The notes below the pieces were generated by a model. It was not told where the DNA came from and did no database searches. It saw only the letters and a program-made list of their open reading frames with translations. From Saprospiraceae bacterium (GTDB lineage Bacteria > Bacteroidota > Bacteroidia > Chitinophagales > Saprospiraceae), in assembly GCA_020628755.1 (NCBI GenBank), contig JAHDEQ010000160.1:2297-10325 (forward strand): DNA of 8,029 bases, written 5' to 3'. The position numbers were made by a program, and so were the translations under genes. Within the stretch, counting starts at the first letter, position 1. Each line of letters opens with the position of its first letter. Below are positions 4,890-8,029 of the stretch, in pieces.

Positions 4890-7800
4890 ATGATTTTATC
4901 AGATTTTTCTATTAAAACGGCTAGTCAACTTGCCACTAATTACTTTGAAATTGATGTCCGCCAAGCCAAAACTTTGGCTGGCGATATTGATAAAAATTAT
5001 TATATCAGAGATTTCGATGGTAAGGAATATATCCTCAAAATAGCCAATCCTATTTCGGACTTTGCAAGCCTCGAAATGCAAACTCAAATGATGCAGCATT
5101 TGGCAGAGCAATCGCTTGAATTAAAACTTCCAAATGTACTCACAAATAAAAATGGAGAATTTATTACCATTCTTCAAGATGAGGAAGGTCAAAATCGCTT
5201 TGTTCGATTGCTGACTTGGGTCAAAGGAAGAATGTGGTCGAATGTCAATCCCATCACAAATGAATTGCTTTATAGTTTGGGAGAGACGGCAGGAGAACTT
5301 ACAAAATCCTTGAAAGGATTTGAACATCCTGCGGCACATCGAAGGGCTTTTCGTTGGGACAATTGTAATTTAGATTGGGCAAAATCTCACCTTCAATATG
5401 TCGAGTCCGATGAACAAAAAGAACTTATTCAATATTTTATTGAGCTTTTTGAAGAACAAGCAAAACCACATTTAGCAGAATTAAGACATGGAGTTATTCA
5501 AGGCGACTTGAATGATAACAATCTCATAGTTAGTTCGGATTTGGCTCATCCTAAAGTGGAAGGCTTGATTGATTTTGGCGATAGTATTTATTTGCCTGTC
5601 ATCAATGAATTGGCAATTGCTTTGGCTTATGCAATAATGCATAAGCCTGACCCTTTGGCTGCTGCTCGCCCTGTCATCAAAGGTTTCCGTCAAAAATATC
5701 CTTTACAAGAAAAAGAAATTGCTGTTCTTTTTCCACTTATTACCAATCGTTTATTGATAAGTGTGGTCAATTCTTCTTTTAATAAAGTCAATGAACCCGA
5801 AAACGAATATCTCTTAATCAGTGCAAAACCTGCTTGGGAATTACTTGAAAAACTTCGAGCAATTTCTCCTCAATTGGCGCATTATCATTTTCGATTTGCT
5901 TGTGCTTGGGACGCTGTTCCAAAGCATTCAAAAATTGTTAATTATTTAAAAAACAATCAAAATGAGTTTGCTCCAATTATAGATTATGATCTAAAAAATC
6001 AATCGTTCAAATTACTGGATTTGAGTGTGGGCAGTCTCGAATTGGGTAATAATTCGGACTATGAAAAGGTAGATAATTTTCATCAAAAAGTCCTTCAACT
6101 TTTAGCCGAAGAAAATACAGCTTTTGGGATTGGAAAATACAACGAAGTCCGTCCGATTTATACGACTGACCGCTACTTGGTGCAAGGCAATGAAGGTTCT
6201 CAATGGCGAACGGTTCATTTGGGATTAGATGTTTTTGGCGAAGCTGGAACAACTGTTTTTGCTCCCTTGGATGGAGTCGTTCATAGTTTTCAAAACAATG
6301 CTTATGATTTGGATTATGGTCCGACAATTATTTTGGAACATGAAATTTCGAGTGATGAAAAATTCTATACACTTTATGGACATTTGAATGTTGAATGTTT
6401 GGAAGATTTGTCTGTAGGCAAGGTGATTCAAAAAGGTCAAGCGATTGCCAAATTTGGCAATCGCCATGTCAATGGAGGATGGTCACCCCATTTGCATTTT
6501 CAAATTATTTTGGACATGCTCGGTAAAGAAGGTGATTTTCACGGTGTCGCTTTTCCAAACGAAAGAGAACTATGGACAAACCTTTGCCCTGACCCAAATT
6601 TGATTTTGGGTTTAGATTTAGAAGAAAAAAAAGAAGCTCTTTCTAGTCAAAAAATTATTCAATCTCGTAAAAAACACCTCGGTAGAAGTTTGAGTTTATC
6701 TTACTCCAAGCCTTTGCACATGGTTCGTGGCTACAAACAATATTTGTATGCTGCCGATGGTCGTCGCTATCTCGATACGGTCAATAATGTGCCGCACGTC
6801 GGACATCAACACCCCAAAGTTGTGCGAGCTGCACAGCGTCAAATGGCTTTACTCAATACCAATACGCGCTATTTGCACGAAGAAATTGTACAATTTGCCG
6901 AAGAATTATCTGCTACGCTACCACCTGAACTTTCGGTTTGTCATTTTGTCAATTCTGGGAGCGAGGCAAACGAATTGGCCATTCGTATGGCAAGAGCCTT
7001 TTCGGGTCAAAAAGATTTACTCGTTTCAGAAGTCGGTTATCATGGCAATACCAATGCTTGTGTAAATGTAAGTTCCTACAAGTTTGATGGCAAAGGCGGA
7101 CAAGGTGCGCCCGATTGGGTTCATGTTTTTCCGATGCCCGACGGTTATCGAGGGTCTTATAAAAATAGCGATGCCGATGCTGGTAAAAAATATGCACAAC
7201 ACGTTCTTAATTTGATTCAAAAAGTTCAAAACGAAGGAAGAAATATTTCTGGATTTTTATGTGAATCTATTTTGAGTTGTGGAGGACAAGTTGTGCCGCC
7301 AGCAGGCTTCTTTCAGGAAGCCTACTCGATGATTCGTGCGGCAGGCGGCCTTTGTATTTCGGATGAGGTGCAAGTTGGTTTTGGGCGTGTAGGCAAGCAA
7401 TTTTGGGGCTTTGAATTGCACGATGTAGTACCTGATATTGTAGTTATGGGAAAACCAATTGGCAATGGTCATCCGCTTGGTGCAGTTGTCTGTACAGAAG
7501 CAGTTGCTGATGCCTTTAATAATGGGATGGAATACTTTAATACATTTGGCGGCAATCCTGTTTCGTGTGCGATTGGACGAGCAGTTTTGCAAGTAATTGA
7601 GGAAGAAGGTTTACAAAAAAATGCTTTTGAAGTTGGAGAATATTTAAAAACGGGTTTGTGTCAATTGCAAACGCAATTTCCTATCATCGGGGATGTACGA
7701 GGCGAAGGATTTTTCTTAGGATTTGAATTGATTCGGAATCGAGAAACGCTTGAGCCAGCCGACAAAGAAACTTCGTATCTTGCTAATCGAATGCGCCAAC

Positions 7801-7958
7801 ATGGTATTTTGAATAGTACCGATGGTTTGCATCATAATGTAATTAAAATCAAACCACCGATGTGCTTTGACAAAGCAAATGCAGACTTTTTATTGACTAA
7901 ATTTGAAGAAATTTTTAAGGAAGATTTTATGCAAATAAAATCGTCTGCCAAGATTTAA
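4890..7958 (+). CDS. Three-domain fusion: APH/hydroxylysine-kinase-like kinase, M23 metallopeptidase domain, class III PLP ammoniophospholyase-like enzyme
   Basis: 1022 residues with three modules. (1) Residues 1-330 form a small-molecule kinase of the APH/hydroxylysine kinase type: K50 in the N-lobe, a catalytic loop at 204-211 (QGDLNDNN, D206 and N211), and a DFG-like IDFGD at 227-231. (2) Residues about 436-575 form an M23/LytM domain with HLGLD (H443, D447), YGHL (H498) and HLH (H534, H536), so every metal/catalytic position is present. (3) Residues about 590-1010 form a fold-type I class III PLP enzyme: NSGSEAN (688-694), GYHGN (716-720), DEVQVGFGRVG (825-835), the Schiff-base lysine K855 in MGKPIGNGHP, and IKIKPPMCF (985-993). 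Module 3 matches what I remember of human ETNPPL/PHYKPL throughout, which are phospho-lyases rather than transaminases. An in-frame TGA two codons upstream fixes the ATG. No signal peptide or membrane segment is visible, so it is probably cytoplasmic. The inferred activity is phosphorylation of an amino alcohol (hydroxylysine- or ethanolamine-like), then elimination of phosphate and ammonia. The substrate and the M23 role are unknown. Confidence 0.9.
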   Translation: MILSDFSIKTASQLATNYFEIDVRQAKTLAGDIDKNYYIRDFDGKEYILKIANPISDFASLEMQTQMMQHLAEQSLELKLPNVLTNKNGEFITILQDEEGQNRFVRLLTWVKGRMWSNVNPITNELLYSLGETAGELTKSLKGFEHPAAHRRAFRWDNCNLDWAKSHLQYVESDEQKELIQYFIELFEEQAKPHLAELRHGVIQGDLNDNNLIVSSDLAHPKVEGLIDFGDSIYLPVINELAIALAYAIMHKPDPLAAARPVIKGFRQKYPLQEKEIAVLFPLITNRLLISVVNSSFNKVNEPENEYLLISAKPAWELLEKLRAISPQLAHYHFRFACAWDAVPKHSKIVNYLKNNQNEFAPIIDYDLKNQSFKLLDLSVGSLELGNNSDYEKVDNFHQKVLQLLAEENTAFGIGKYNEVRPIYTTDRYLVQGNEGSQWRTVHLGLDVFGEAGTTVFAPLDGVVHSFQNNAYDLDYGPTIILEHEISSDEKFYTLYGHLNVECLEDLSVGKVIQKGQAIAKFGNRHVNGGWSPHLHFQIILDMLGKEGDFHGVAFPNERELWTNLCPDPNLILGLDLEEKKEALSSQKIIQSRKKHLGRSLSLSYSKPLHMVRGYKQYLYAADGRRYLDTVNNVPHVGHQHPKVVRAAQRQMALLNTNTRYLHEEIVQFAEELSATLPPELSVCHFVNSGSEANELAIRMARAFSGQKDLLVSEVGYHGNTNACVNVSSYKFDGKGGQGAPDWVHVFPMPDGYRGSYKNSDADAGKKYAQHVLNLIQKVQNEGRNISGFLCESILSCGGQVVPPAGFFQEAYSMIRAAGGLCISDEVQVGFGRVGKQFWGFELHDVVPDIVVMGKPIGNGHPLGAVVCTEAVADAFNNGMEYFNTFGGNPVSCAIGRAVLQVIEEEGLQKNAFEVGEYLKTGLCQLQTQFPIIGDVRGEGFFLGFELIRNRETLEPADKETSYLANRMRQHGILNSTDGLHHNVIKIKPPMCFDKANADFLLTKFEEIFKEDFMQIKSSAKI

Positions 7959-7965
7959 TTCTTAA

Positions 7966-7980
7966 TTTTAGAATCTAAAA
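7966..7980. repeat. Short palindrome after the fusion gene
   Basis: TTTTAGA and TCTAAAA form a 7-bp perfect palindrome around one base, 7 nt past the stop codon. On the plus strand it is followed by A residues, not T, so it does not look like a working intrinsic terminator for this gene. Read-through into the next gene is possible. Confidence 0.3.
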
Positions 7981-8006
7981 AAAATCATAATATAAAACTC
8001 AACCAA

Positions 8007-8029
8007 ATGTCAAATAAACCTTACTTTTT
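8007..8029 (+). CDS. Probable start of the next gene (first seven codons only)
   Basis: An ATG preceded by an A-rich stretch (ACTCAACCAA), a context like other starts in this window, opens a frame reading MSNKPYF before the window ends. It begins 48 bp after the fusion gene's stop on the same strand, so it could be co-transcribed. Too little sequence is present to name it or prove it is coding. Confidence 0.4.

Noticed and set aside
6007..6467. Two minus-strand frames (106 and 80 codons) opposite the M23 region
   Set aside because: They overlap each other and lie wholly inside the fusion gene, whose motifs are intact; composition is not protein-like.
4890..7958. Possibility that the long frame is an assembly artefact joining separate genes
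   Set aside because: Interdomain linkers are in frame, no start with upstream A-rich spacing appears at domain borders, and similar three-domain proteins are known to me in other bacteria.
7966..7980. Palindrome after the fusion gene as intrinsic terminator
   Set aside because: The stem has only seven mostly A-T pairs and is followed by A residues rather than T on the coding strand.

Overview
The window most likely comes from an AT-rich member of the Bacteroidota. The reasons are the rimP-nusA-infB block, translation starts preceded by A-rich sequence without Shine-Dalgarno motifs, boxes matching the Bacteroidota -7 element TAnnTTTG, and an acidic, proline-rich IF-2 N-terminus carrying GLKxxGKI motifs. 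A marine or environmental Cytophagales-like genus is possible, but that is a guess.

The left half (1-2975, minus strand) is a translation/transcription block read right to left. It holds rimP (30S maturation factor, GTG start), nusA (elongation/termination factor) and the first 251 codons of infB (initiation factor 2, running off the left edge). rimP and nusA are 75 bp apart with an imperfect stem-loop between them. nusA and infB are separated by an unusual 427-bp non-coding gap that begins with a 15-bp stem-loop just after the nusA stop. Upstream of rimP lies a TAnnTTTG box, then a strong intrinsic-terminator hairpin ending only about 20 nt before the rimP start. This layout suggests a transcription attenuator controlling the operon that makes NusA, itself a termination factor.

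The centre (3247-4794, minus strand) is a 515-residue polytopic membrane glycosyltransferase of the GT39/PMT type, with the DE motif in its first external loop and a soluble C-terminal domain. Hairpins between it and rimP probably end its transcript.

The right half (4890-7958, plus strand, divergent from the glycosyltransferase) is one 1022-residue gene encoding three fused modules: an APH/hydroxylysine-kinase-like small-molecule kinase, an M23 (LytM-type) metallopeptidase domain with all metal ligands, and a class III PLP enzyme. The last module closely resembles the ammoniophospholyases ETNPPL and PHYKPL (ethanolamine-phosphate and 5-phosphohydroxylysine lyases). The kinase would make an O-phosphorylated amino alcohol, and the PLP module would remove its phosphate and amine. 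The M23 module in an apparently cytoplasmic protein is the puzzling part. A likely next gene begins at 8007 and leaves the window after seven codons.
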